The notes: a model not told the origin generated them from the letters alone. 64,000 nt of DNA from Betaproteobacteria bacterium (GCA_021298815.1 JAJTHE010000049.1:1-64000), one strand, 5' to 3'; counted from the stretch's first letter, positions 32,565 through 41,383 are shown. A program made the numbers and translations.

Positions 32565-35144
32565 ATGCGCAAGACAGCCACGCTTGACCCCCAGAACCGG
32601 ATCGAGTTCACCTCCCGCGGCGTGACGGACGATACGTTCGGCGTCGTCCGCTTCCAGGGCGAGGAAGGATTGTCCAGGCTGTACCGCTTCGAGATCGAAC
32701 TGGTCGCGGAACGGGCCGACCTGGACCTCGATGCGATGCTCGCCAACGACGTGACGCTGGCCATCACCAACCGCGGTACGCGCACGCTCTACCATGGCGT
32801 GCTGGAAGAATTCGAGGAACTGCACCAGAAGAACGGCGACACCTTCTACCGCGCCGTTCTGGTGCCCAAGCTCTGGCAGCTCTCGCTGTTCAGGGTGAAC
32901 GAGGTGTACGTCGACCGCAGCACGCCGGAGATCATCGAGGCGGTGCTGCAGGAGGGTGGACTCACCCCGCTCGACTATGAACTGGCGCTGTCGGCGGAAT
33001 ACACGCCGTGGACGCACCTTTGCGAGTACCAGGAGAGCCACTTCGACTTCATCTCGCGGCTGATGGAACGCGACGGGATCTATTACTACTTCGACCAGGG
33101 CAGCCAGCGCGCGAAGCTGGTCATCACGGACCAGCTGATGCGCCACAAGCCGATCACGACGCAGTCGCTGGTCTACGAACCGGCGACCGGGCTGCAGCAG
33201 AACGGCGACCGCGTGTCTATCTTCGCGCTGCTCTGCCGCCAGAAGCGGATGCCGGAGAAGGTGATCCTGATGGACTACAACTATCGCAAGCCGAGCCTGG
33301 AAATCCGTTCGGAGGCGGTGGTCGATCCCAAGGGACGGGGCGAGGTCTACTTCTACGGCGAACACGCCGACACGGTCGAGGAAAGCACGGCGCTGTCGAA
33401 GCTGCGCGCGGAGGAGATCGCCTGCCGCAGGCAGATCTTCCAGGGCGAGTCCAACGTCGCCCAACTCTGCCCCGGCTTCCTGGCCGAGGTGACCGGGCAC
33501 TTCCGCAGTGCGTTCAACCAGCGTTACCTGGTCACCGAGGTGAGCCACGAGGGGTCCCAGGCGGGCGAGATGCTCGCCGGCGAGGGCCTGTCGGGCGGCA
33601 GTCCGGAACAGGCACGGCAGGAAAGCTTCTATCGCAACACCTTCGGCGCGATACCGGGTGACGTCCAGTTCCGCCCCGAGCGCCTGACCCCCAAGCCGCG
33701 GATCCACGGCACGATGAATGCGGTGATCGACGCGGAGAGCTCCGGCGCCGACCCGGAACTGGACGAAGCAGGCCGGTACAAGGTGAAGGTGACATTCGAC
33801 CGGACGAAGAAGGGCGAGGCCAAGGCCTCGCAGTCGGTGCGGATGGCGACTCCGTACGCCGGCAGCGACCATGGCATCCACTACCCGCTGCGCAAGGGCA
33901 CAGAAGTGCTGCTGACCTTCATCGATGGCGACCCGAACCGGCCGATCATCGCCGGGGCGGTACCGAACGCGGACACCCCGAGCGTCGCGAACAGCGAGAA
34001 CGAGCGCAGCGTCGTCACCCGTTTGCGTGGCGGCATGGAGACGACCATCGGCCCGAGCAGGACGCCGCAGATGGCCGGCGTCGGAGCCCAGGCACGCGCA
34101 TACTTCGTTCCGACCTATCCCGACCTTTCTCAGTCAGGGGAATCGCTCAGCGAAGACGACCTCAACGCGACGTTCGGGACGCACAGCTGGGAGGTGGAGC
34201 AGGGCTGGCAGAACGATGCGTTCACGTTCGACCTGGACAGGGCGCCAGGCAGCAGGACGGTCAACCTCGTCAACAACGTGCTGCATTCCAATTCCGCCAG
34301 TTGCGAGCGCTACCTCGGCCCCGTGATCACGACCATCGTGGGAGACAACAATCTCACGGTACGTGGCAACGTGTATACGTACATCGGCAAACCGGATGCA
34401 CGGGTCAAGAACGATGCCGAAACCTTCCTTCGCACCTACAGTTCGGACATCAACACCGAGGAGGGTGGCAGCGACAACGCGAACGACGCCAGCAAAGCGT
34501 TCGCGAAGATGTTCCAGTGGATGGGCGACAACCTCAGCTCCACCCGCACCGACACGAGCGACCCCGGGAGTTCAGTCACCTATATCGAGGGAGGCAGTCG
34601 CAGCACGATCCGCGGTACCAACGTCTCGATCATACTGGGCGACCAGGACACCACCGTCCAGTCCGACTCGTTCAACAAGTACATCGGCCGGACCAACAAC
34701 TTCTACGCCGGTAACACGTTCCTGCTGTACCTGGGCACGCAGGAAACGGTGAACATCGGCGGAAAGCTCGAGATGAACCTGGGCGCCGAGGCGAAACTGA
34801 ACATTTCGATCTCTTCCGAGACGAAGCTCGCCTTCAGCTTCAACTTCGAGTGCGCGAAGACGGTGGTCAACCTGCAGGATTCCGAGGCCACGGTCAACCA
34901 GCTGAAGGCGCGAGTGACGACCACGGAATCGGCTGTCACCGATACCAAGGCCCAGTTGAGCCAGGTCCGGACCAGCGTCAGTTCCGTCGGGGCCCAGGTC
35001 AACACGGTGAAGAACAAGGTCAACGAGATCTCCAACAAGGCGAATGAAATCCAGAACAAGGTCAACGATATCCGGAACGCTTCCACGCTCTTGACGAACA
35101 AGGTCGCCGAGATCAATTCCGGCGCCATAACGCTGATCGCCTGA
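32565..35144 (+). CDS. vgrG: VgrG (TssI) spike protein with C-terminal extension
   Basis: 859 residues, longer than the core of about 600. Residues about 10-370 match the gp27-like ring (SRLYRFEIELVAERADLDLDA, ISRLMERDGIYYYFDQGS). About 405-470 are the gp5 OB-fold (TFDRTKKGEAKASQSVRM, ATPYAGSDHGIHYPLRKGTEV). Then comes a repetitive, probably beta-helical stalk (about 540-770) with motifs of the type DNNLTVRGNVYTYIG and DQDTTVQSDSFNKYIG. The last 80 residues are a coiled coil rich in Val, Asn, Lys and Thr. GAGGA lies 6 nt before the ATG at 32565; the open frame extends 15 codons further but has no ribosome-binding site. No enzymatic domain was recognised in the tail. Confidence 0.92.
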   Translation: MRKTATLDPQNRIEFTSRGVTDDTFGVVRFQGEEGLSRLYRFEIELVAERADLDLDAMLANDVTLAITNRGTRTLYHGVLEEFEELHQKNGDTFYRAVLVPKLWQLSLFRVNEVYVDRSTPEIIEAVLQEGGLTPLDYELALSAEYTPWTHLCEYQESHFDFISRLMERDGIYYYFDQGSQRAKLVITDQLMRHKPITTQSLVYEPATGLQQNGDRVSIFALLCRQKRMPEKVILMDYNYRKPSLEIRSEAVVDPKGRGEVYFYGEHADTVEESTALSKLRAEEIACRRQIFQGESNVAQLCPGFLAEVTGHFRSAFNQRYLVTEVSHEGSQAGEMLAGEGLSGGSPEQARQESFYRNTFGAIPGDVQFRPERLTPKPRIHGTMNAVIDAESSGADPELDEAGRYKVKVTFDRTKKGEAKASQSVRMATPYAGSDHGIHYPLRKGTEVLLTFIDGDPNRPIIAGAVPNADTPSVANSENERSVVTRLRGGMETTIGPSRTPQMAGVGAQARAYFVPTYPDLSQSGESLSEDDLNATFGTHSWEVEQGWQNDAFTFDLDRAPGSRTVNLVNNVLHSNSASCERYLGPVITTIVGDNNLTVRGNVYTYIGKPDARVKNDAETFLRTYSSDINTEEGGSDNANDASKAFAKMFQWMGDNLSSTRTDTSDPGSSVTYIEGGSRSTIRGTNVSIILGDQDTTVQSDSFNKYIGRTNNFYAGNTFLLYLGTQETVNIGGKLEMNLGAEAKLNISISSETKLAFSFNFECAKTVVNLQDSEATVNQLKARVTTTESAVTDTKAQLSQVRTSVSSVGAQVNTVKNKVNEISNKANEIQNKVNDIRNASTLLTNKVAEINSGAITLIA

Positions 35145-35171
35145 GGTACAGCCCCGTCCGAGCGAAGCCCG

Positions 35172-38100
35172 ATGAAGATCGTCAAGCCCCAGCGCATCGC
35201 GCTCCTCTACAAGCCGTACGAGCACATGGGCGCCTGCCGCCTTGCGGTGACCGCCGCGCTGTACTTCCCGTTCAGCCAGCCGGGATACCTCCTGCCCGAA
35301 ATCGCGATGTGGAAGATGGTCGCGAAGGAACTCGGCAAGGACATGCCCTTCGACCTGTGCGTGCCCAAGCCGCGCGGTGAGACTCTGGTCGTGGGCAGCG
35401 CGCATGCGCCGGGCGGGCGCGCGGTAGAGCAATGCCAGGTACGCCTGTCGATCGATGGCGCAGACGGACCCGTGCTCGACAAGCGGCTGCAGGTCACCGG
35501 CGACCGGCACTGGACGCGCGGCCTGTCCGGGCTGCGCCCGTCGGCCGCGGTTCCCTTCACGCAGATGCCGCTGGACTGGGCCCATGCCTACGGCGGCGAA
35601 GGCCATGCGGAGAATCCGCTCGGCCGCGGGGCGGTGCCGCTGCCTCCGGGCCCGGACGGCAGCGTCATCCATCCTCTGCCGAACGTCGAAGACGCCGCGC
35701 AGCCGATCCTGTCGCCCGATGACGCGCCGGGGCCGGCTGGGTTCGGGCCGCTCGATTTCGCCTGGCCGCAACGCGCCTCGAAGGCCGGGACCTACGACGA
35801 CAAGTGGCTGAAGACGCGATTCCCGGGTTTCGCCGACGACCTCGACATGTCGATGTTCAACGCCGCCCTTCCCGACCAGTGGCTGAAGCGCTTCTTCCGC
35901 GGCGACGAGACATTCCGCATCGAAGGCATGCATCCCGAGCGGCCGACGGTACAGGGTGCGCTGCCGGCAGCCGCGATGCGCTGCCTCGTCGAGCAGCGCG
36001 AATCCGGCGGCCTGCATCGGCGGGACGTTCCGATGCGGGCCGAGACGCTGTGGCTGTTCCCGCATCTCGAGCGCGCGATCCTCGTCTTTCGCGGCGACTT
36101 GCCGGTGGCAGTCGATGATGCATCCGACGTGGTGTCACTGATGATCGCGGCCGAACCGCTGGGCGAGCCCCGGTCGCCGGACCACTATTCGCAGCTCTTC
36201 GACCTGCGCCTGGACCCGAAGGAAGGTCCGCTCCTGATGCTGCGCGACGACCAGCTGCTGCCGCCGCTGCCGGCACGCACTGCCCCGCTGCCCGACGACA
36301 CGGGCGCCGACGACTGGATCTACATTCCGAAGGGCCTGCCGATGAAGCGCGCCCGCGCGCGCATGGAGCGAAGCTTCGCCCAGGGTCGCGAACAGTTGGC
36401 GCAGGCGCGTTCGCGCATCGTCGAGGAACAGCAGAAGCTCCTCGAGGTCGCGAAGCGCCCGGGAATGGACCAGCATCGCCCCATGCTGGACGAACGCCTC
36501 GCCGCCCTGGCGGCAGGCATCGCCGAGATCGATGACGGCATCGCGAAGATGGTGGTTCCGCCGGAGGAACCACCAGTGTCTCTGGAGGAACTGCCAGAGC
36601 TCAAGAAGAAGATGGTCGCCGCCGGGAAGCAAGCCATGGCCGAGGGCAAGGCGAAGATCGCCGAGGCCGAGCAGATGGCGCGCGACAACATGGCCCGGGC
36701 CAACGATAACGTGGCCAAGGCGCGCGAGCGCCTGGAAAAGGTGGATGATCCGCTGGCGCGCGCGAAGCTTGCGGAGCTTCCCGGCCAGCTGGACTACGAC
36801 CGCCTGAAGGCCGAGGCCGTGAAGAACGCAGGAGGGCCGCCGAAGCCGATGGCCGATCCGGTCATGGCGTTGATGAAGGACGCCGGGACCGCAGTGAAGG
36901 AGGCATCCGCGAAGATTCCAGACTCCGCGCGGAAGGCAGCCGCCGACGATCCCGCAGGCGACGTGGCAAAGGCGATCAAGGCCGCCGACGAGGCGTCCGC
37001 CAAGGGACTTCCGGTCGACCTTCCGAAGCTCGAACGACAGTTGCGCGACGGCGACGCGCGCATCGCATCGCTCTACAAGCAGAATGCGCACATGATGCTG
37101 CCGGCGCAGGCGATGGACGTGGAAGCGAACGCGCGCGTGCGCGACACGGTCGCCCAGGCCAGAGCCAGCGGCACCAGCCTCGCCGGCTCCGATTTCACCG
37201 GCGTGGACCTGTCCGGGATGGACCTGCGCGGAATCGACCTGAAGGACGCCTTGCTCGAGGCCGCCGGTTTCTCCGATTGCGACCTGCGCGGCGCCCTGCT
37301 CGCTGGCGCCGTGCTGGCGCGTGCGCGGCTGGACGGCGCCAACCTTCAGGGGGCCGACCTCACCGGCGCCAACCTCGGCTTCGCCGACCTGTCAGGCGCG
37401 AACGTGACCGACGCGAAGCTCGCCACGGCGAACCTGGCCAACGCGACCCTGTCGGACGCTGACTTCACCGGCTCGGACCTGACCAAGGCGAGCCTGCTCG
37501 GCTGCAGGTTCTCCGGCGCAAACTTCACGCGCGCGACGGCGCCGGAGACCAACTTCATCAATGTCGACCTGAGCATGCGGGACGAGCCGCCGGAACTGGA
37601 CGAAGAGCACCCGCCCACCGCCGATCTCGATCTCCGCGGTGCCATCTTCGTCGGCACCGACCTCCACAAGTCCAACTTCGTGAACTGCATCGTCGCCGGC
37701 AACGACTTCAGCGGCGCCAACCTCGCCGGCGCGGTGTTCCTCTCTACAAAAGGCGACGGTTGCCGCTTCAACGGCGCCGAAATGACCAATACGCGCTTCG
37801 TGCTGGACTGCAGCTTCGCCGACTGCGACTTCAGCGGCGCACGCATCGACAAGGTATGTCTACGCGGGATCCCGCTGGACAACGGCAAATTCGACGGCTG
37901 CTCCGCCGTGCAGGCCGACTTCACCGGCGCGACGTTGACCCGGGGCAGCTTCCGCAACGCACTGGCGCACGGCGCGCGCTTCACGAAGGCCGACCTGACA
38001 CTGGCCGACCTGCGCGGCATCAACCTGCTCGACGGCATCCTGCAGAAGGCGGTGCTGAACGGCACGCGGCTGTCGGGCGCCAACCTTCACGGTGCCGACC

Positions 38101-38186
38101 TGCTGCGGATCACGGTGGACGCGGGCACCGACTTTTCCCGCGCCAACATGGGGCGCACGCTCACCGGCGCGGCGGAGAAGCGATGA
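35172..38186 (+). CDS. DUF2169 - coiled-coil - pentapeptide repeat fusion in the T6SS delivery module
   Basis: 1004 residues. About 10-330 is a DUF2169 domain (LTAALYFPFSQPGYL-like opening read as VTAALYFPFSQPG, then MPLDWAHAYGGEGHAENPLGRG), the family that sits beside VgrG genes as a chaperone or adaptor. About 390-640 is a highly charged helical region predicted to form coiled coils. About 670-1000 holds pentapeptide repeats (A/S-D/N-L-x-G type, such as GANLQGADLTGANLGFADLSG) interrupted by an acidic loop (MRDEPPELDEEHPP). Pentapeptide arrays form a right-handed beta-helix. Its role is inferred: loading or docking at the VgrG tip. It lies 27 bp after vgrG and its stop overlaps the next gene as ATGA. 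Confidence 0.88.
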   Translation: MKIVKPQRIALLYKPYEHMGACRLAVTAALYFPFSQPGYLLPEIAMWKMVAKELGKDMPFDLCVPKPRGETLVVGSAHAPGGRAVEQCQVRLSIDGADGPVLDKRLQVTGDRHWTRGLSGLRPSAAVPFTQMPLDWAHAYGGEGHAENPLGRGAVPLPPGPDGSVIHPLPNVEDAAQPILSPDDAPGPAGFGPLDFAWPQRASKAGTYDDKWLKTRFPGFADDLDMSMFNAALPDQWLKRFFRGDETFRIEGMHPERPTVQGALPAAAMRCLVEQRESGGLHRRDVPMRAETLWLFPHLERAILVFRGDLPVAVDDASDVVSLMIAAEPLGEPRSPDHYSQLFDLRLDPKEGPLLMLRDDQLLPPLPARTAPLPDDTGADDWIYIPKGLPMKRARARMERSFAQGREQLAQARSRIVEEQQKLLEVAKRPGMDQHRPMLDERLAALAAGIAEIDDGIAKMVVPPEEPPVSLEELPELKKKMVAAGKQAMAEGKAKIAEAEQMARDNMARANDNVAKARERLEKVDDPLARAKLAELPGQLDYDRLKAEAVKNAGGPPKPMADPVMALMKDAGTAVKEASAKIPDSARKAAADDPAGDVAKAIKAADEASAKGLPVDLPKLERQLRDGDARIASLYKQNAHMMLPAQAMDVEANARVRDTVAQARASGTSLAGSDFTGVDLSGMDLRGIDLKDALLEAAGFSDCDLRGALLAGAVLARARLDGANLQGADLTGANLGFADLSGANVTDAKLATANLANATLSDADFTGSDLTKASLLGCRFSGANFTRATAPETNFINVDLSMRDEPPELDEEHPPTADLDLRGAIFVGTDLHKSNFVNCIVAGNDFSGANLAGAVFLSTKGDGCRFNGAEMTNTRFVLDCSFADCDFSGARIDKVCLRGIPLDNGKFDGCSAVQADFTGATLTRGSFRNALAHGARFTKADLTLADLRGINLLDGILQKAVLNGTRLSGANLHGADLLRITVDAGTDFSRANMGRTLTGAAEKR

Positions 38187-39238
38187 CCCGCGACGAACTG
38201 CTGGCGCTCGTCGATGGTGGCGAACCCGTGCGGGAGGTCGACCTCTCGGGAATCGATCTCTCCGGCGCCGATCTGGGCGGCTCGATCTTCGAGAGCGTGT
38301 CGCTGCGCGATGCGCTGATGACAGGGGCGAAGCTCGACGAGGCGACATTCATCGACGTCGATTTCTCGGGAGCGGAACTGGGCAAGTCCTCGCTCCACCT
38401 GACCTCGATGATCAATCCCGTGCTGGCAGGCGCCCGGCTCACCGACGCGATGCTGGTGAACGCCAAGTTCATCGATGCGGACCTGCGCGGCGCCGATCTG
38501 TCCGGGTCGAACCTCACCATCGCGGCGTTCATCAACCCGAAGCTTGCGGGTGCGAGCCTCGCGCGCTGCAACCTCGACCGCGCATCGATCCTGAACAGCG
38601 ATGCGAGCGACCTGGACCTGAGCGGTGCGACGCTGTCGCAGACGGTACTGATGGAGACCAACCTGGTGACCGCGAAGGTCGACGGCACGCTCTGGCGCCG
38701 CGTGGTGCTGCTCAAGTCGGTGCTGGCGGGGATGAACCTCGCCGGCACGGACTTTTCCGAGGCGCAATGCATGGATGCCGATTTTTCCGGGGCGGACCTG
38801 CGCGGCAGCACGCTCACGCAGTGCAACTTCAAGGGGGCGCTGCTGGCCGGCACCCGCTTCGACCGGGCAAGGCTCGACAACGCGCTGTTCATGCAGGCGA
38901 AGGCGGCCGGCGCGAACTTCGACCGTGCGAGCCTGCGCCAGGCGATCTTCCTCGAGGCGGATCTCGCGCAGGCGAACTTCTCCGGCTGCGACCTCTGGCA
39001 GGCGCAGTTCACACGCGCGTTGTGCGCGGGGACCCGGTTCGCCGGATCCGATCTGACATACTGCGATTTCTCGCATGCGGATCTGAGTGGCGCCGACATG
39101 TCGGCGACGAAGCTTTTTCGCGCGAAGTTGCACCGCGCGAAGCAGGACAAGGCGAACTGGAATCAGTCGAACAAGGAAGACGCACTCGGTGACGACCCCG
39201 AACTGGCGAAAGCCGAGGACTGGAAGCCGCCGCAGTGA
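38183..39238 (+). CDS. Pentapeptide repeat protein of the T6SS delivery module
   Basis: 351 residues, almost wholly pentapeptide repeats from about residue 15 to 330 (EVDLSGIDLSGADLGG, ADLRGADLSGSNL, and later NFSGCDLWQAQFTRA). The ATG overlaps the stop of the DUF2169 gene, so the two are co-translated and probably interact. A charged, non-repeat tail of about 25 residues follows. There is no signal peptide. It may extend the beta-helical scaffold formed by its neighbour. A DNA-mimic (Qnr-like) function is possible in principle but has no support here. Confidence 0.88.
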   Translation: MTRDELLALVDGGEPVREVDLSGIDLSGADLGGSIFESVSLRDALMTGAKLDEATFIDVDFSGAELGKSSLHLTSMINPVLAGARLTDAMLVNAKFIDADLRGADLSGSNLTIAAFINPKLAGASLARCNLDRASILNSDASDLDLSGATLSQTVLMETNLVTAKVDGTLWRRVVLLKSVLAGMNLAGTDFSEAQCMDADFSGADLRGSTLTQCNFKGALLAGTRFDRARLDNALFMQAKAAGANFDRASLRQAIFLEADLAQANFSGCDLWQAQFTRALCAGTRFAGSDLTYCDFSHADLSGADMSATKLFRAKLHRAKQDKANWNQSNKEDALGDDPELAKAEDWKPPQ

Positions 39239-39281
39239 GCTGTGCTCGACCTGAACACACTCCATTGATGAGGGATGCACC

Positions 39282-39929
39282 ATGGGCAATCTGGCTATCG
39301 ATCTGACCCCGGCGTCGACGCTGCAGGAATGCGGCGACGTTGAACCCGGCGATGCCGGGCTGGTCGTTCGCACGCGCACCGGCGTGTGGCGGGCACGGCG
39401 CGCGTCGAGTTGCCTGCTCGAGCCCGTTCCCGGCGACCGCGTGCTGGTGGCGCATGACGACGGCGGCACGGTATACGTGCTCGCGATCCTTGCGCGCGAC
39501 AGCAGCGTCGCGAGTTCGCTCGTGTTCCCCGGAGACACGCAGATCGTCGCCCCGTCGGGTCGCATCGGCGTGAGCGCCCGCGACGGCATCGAACTCGTCT
39601 CGCCCCAGTCGGTGGGCGTCGTTTCGAACATGTTGAACGTACAGGCGACCGCTGCCGCCGTCACGATCGAGCGCGCGGAGTACACCGGCACCTGGCTCAA
39701 CACCTGTGTGCAGCGGATCAAGCTGGTGGCGACCTCGCTCGATGCGGTCATGGACCGCTGGACGCAGCAGGTCCGGCAATCCCTGCGCCGCGTCGAGGAA
39801 CTCGAGCAGGTGAAGGCCGGACAGATCGACTACGCAGCGCGCGACACGCTGGCGCTTCACGGCAGCAACGCGATCGTCACCGCGAAGAAGCTGGTCAAGG
39901 TAGACAGCGAACAGATCCACATAGGGTAG
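39282..39929 (+). CDS. DUF3540 domain protein
   Basis: 215 residues matching DUF3540, a family found next to VgrG in T6SS clusters. A beta-rich N-terminal half (about 20-115) shows VWRARRASSCLLEPVPGDRVLVAHDD, split here as RASSCLLEPVPGD and VLVAHDDGG. A helical middle carries GTWLNTCVQRIKLVATSLDAVM-type sequence, and it ends with a small beta segment (IHIG). It may bind the VgrG stalk or PAAR-like tip; this is inferred from its constant neighbourhood. It lies 43 bp after the pentapeptide gene. Confidence 0.82.
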   Translation: MGNLAIDLTPASTLQECGDVEPGDAGLVVRTRTGVWRARRASSCLLEPVPGDRVLVAHDDGGTVYVLAILARDSSVASSLVFPGDTQIVAPSGRIGVSARDGIELVSPQSVGVVSNMLNVQATAAAVTIERAEYTGTWLNTCVQRIKLVATSLDAVMDRWTQQVRQSLRRVEELEQVKAGQIDYAARDTLALHGSNAIVTAKKLVKVDSEQIHIG

Positions 39930-39975
39930 TCGCGTCGCATCGTCGCAACTGCGGTCACACCAACCAGGGACTCCC

Positions 39976-40368
39976 ATGTTCGCCAACACCAACCTCGGCG
40001 TGATGAACTTCGCCTTCCCGGACGTTTGCCTGACCCCCTCACCGGTCGGCCCGATACCGATTCCCTATCCGAACATCGCGGTGTCCGCCACCCACGTCCC
40101 GTCGGTGTTCAACGTGATCATCGGCGGCGGATTGGCGGAGAACCTGCTCACGGCCGGTACGCTGTCCAACGGCGACAACGCCGGGGTCGCCACCGGCGTC
40201 GCCTCAGGCATGGTGATGGGCCCTGACCGGGCCATGCTCGGTTCGGTCAAGACCCTGATCGGAGGCGCTCCCGCCACCCGGCTGACCACGATGAACATCC
40301 AGAATTCAACCAACGCGCCCGGGGCCTCGCTCACGCCGAGCCAGTTCAAGGTCCTGCTGCTGGGCTGA
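39976..40368 (+). CDS. DUF4150 / PAAR-like tip protein
   Basis: 130 residues. It matches the DUF4150 family, a PAAR-like fold that caps the VgrG spike: opening FANTNLGVMNFAFPDVCLTPSP, central IPIPYPNIAVSATHV and closing GVASGMVMGPDRAMLGSVK. Family members sharpen the tip and can carry effector domains; this one consists of the tip domain only. It lies 46 bp after the DUF3540 gene. Confidence 0.87.
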   Translation: MFANTNLGVMNFAFPDVCLTPSPVGPIPIPYPNIAVSATHVPSVFNVIIGGGLAENLLTAGTLSNGDNAGVATGVASGMVMGPDRAMLGSVKTLIGGAPATRLTTMNIQNSTNAPGASLTPSQFKVLLLG

Positions 40369-40401
40369 TCCATTCGCGCTACGAAGAAGGCACTGCCGAA
40401 A

Positions 40402-41166
40402 ATGGCCAACATCTGGATCACCGCCCTCGCCAAGGACCCGGCGAGCGTGCAGGCAGTCAACCAGCACCTGAAGCAGTACGGCCTCGGGGTCGGCGGCCAT
40501 TTCTGGATCGACGACCTGGCCAAGTTCGCCTGGTTCGACGTGATCGAGGAGATGCTCAAGCACGACACCCGCGCCTGGGTGATCGTCGCGCCCGCGGCCG
40601 AGGCGGCGAAGCCGTCGGTGCGCTACGGGCTGGCCGCGCTGGCCTGCGCGGTGAATGCGCGCGCCGGCTTCGACATCCCGGTCGCCTGGATCGGCGACGA
40701 CGATCCGTCCACGCTCCCCACGCCGCTGCGCGGCGCGGTGAAGATCGACGGCAAGACCGCCTCCTGGCAGGCCAAGGTGGTGGCGATGGCGCACCGGTCG
40801 AAGCGCCCGTCCGCGGCGCCCTACCGGATCAACCTGCACGCGCATACCCGCTTCGGCCAGTGGTTCGAGGTCGGCCCGGTGGACGGCACCTGGCCGGGCG
40901 CGATGTTCGGCGTGGCCGGCGCGGCGATCGATTTCCATGCGGTCGGCCCGAAGGGCGACCTGCCCGAGAAGACGGTGCTCGAGTTCCCGCAGAAGGACAT
41001 GAAGATCGCGCTGGGCGAAGCCGAGTTCACCGCCTGGGCGGTGCAGAACCCGATCGGCCCGGACCAGTCCTACTTCGTCCGGGTACAGGGCTCGCCGACC
41101 TCGGTCCTGTTCGGGCAACTGGCGCAGGACGACGAGGCGGAAGCGTTCGTGCTGAAGCTGGACTGA
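40402..41166 (+). CDS. Unrecognised protein of the T6SS delivery module, TIR-like N-terminal pattern
   Basis: 254 residues; I do not recognise the family. The N-terminal half (about 1-120) alternates strands and helices: NIWITALAKD, an amphipathic helix, GGHFWIDDLAKFAWF, WVIVAPAAEA, PSVRYGLAALACAV, IPVAWIGDDD and LPTPLRGA. This order resembles TIR or other Rossmannoid receptor/NAD-cleaving domains, but no glutamate is seen where TIR NADases have theirs. The C-terminal half (about 145-254) is beta-rich. There is no signal peptide or membrane helix. It is the last gene of the vgrG block and is followed by a terminator-like hairpin. It could be an effector, an effector adaptor or a signalling component; none of these is established. 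Confidence 0.75.
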   Translation: MANIWITALAKDPASVQAVNQHLKQYGLGVGGHFWIDDLAKFAWFDVIEEMLKHDTRAWVIVAPAAEAAKPSVRYGLAALACAVNARAGFDIPVAWIGDDDPSTLPTPLRGAVKIDGKTASWQAKVVAMAHRSKRPSAAPYRINLHAHTRFGQWFEVGPVDGTWPGAMFGVAGAAIDFHAVGPKGDLPEKTVLEFPQKDMKIALGEAEFTAWAVQNPIGPDQSYFVRVQGSPTSVLFGQLAQDDEAEAFVLKLD

Positions 41167-41196
41167 CGTCCAGCCGACATCCTTGGCCTTCCGGCC

Positions 41197-41225
41197 GGCG
41201 GCATCGCTGCCGCCCGTCGTCCTTT
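41197..41225 (+). terminator. Terminator-like hairpin closing the first T6SS block
   Basis: Stem GGCGGC / GCCGCC with loop ATCGCT (41197-41214), then CGTCGTCCTTTTT. It lies 30 bp after the stop of the unrecognised 254-residue protein. The U run starts a few bases late, so partial read-through is plausible. Confidence 0.6.
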
Positions 41226-41259
41226 TTCGCAACACTGCGCGGCGAAGCGGACCTCGCAC

Positions 41260-41360
41260 GAACAAAATTCTCTATTCGTGGAGGATATTAGCCGCTAGAC
41301 TTAAGACGTCTTGTAATCATAGACTTTCAAGTCATTAGTTTGTAACCTTTTTTATCCGGC
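41260..41360 (+). promoter_or_regulatory. AT-rich regulatory region before tssJ with operator-like repeats
   Basis: About 100 bp strikingly richer in A/T than its surroundings, just before the tssJ-K-L-M block. It contains the 10-bp palindrome AAGACGTCTT (41303-41312), the inverted repeat GACTT-TC-AAGTC (41322-41333) and two copies of TAGACTT 24 bp apart (41296-41302 and 41320-41326). A possible -35 box is TTGTAA (41311-41316), but no convincing -10 box at standard spacing was found. The region probably holds a separate promoter and regulator site for the membrane-complex genes. Confidence 0.55.
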
Positions 41361-41383
41361 AGCCCCAGTGGCCCGATCGCCCG

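Noticed and set aside
28767..33881. Very long minus-strand open frame (about 1700 codons) opposite tssG, clpV and vgrG
   Set aside because: It is antisense to well-conserved T6SS genes and encodes His/Arg/Asp-rich low-complexity sequence, a by-product of high GC content.
38183..39238. Qnr-like DNA mimic or gyrase protection protein
   Set aside because: Pentapeptide repeats alone do not show this; the T6SS context and overlap with the DUF2169 gene point to a structural role.
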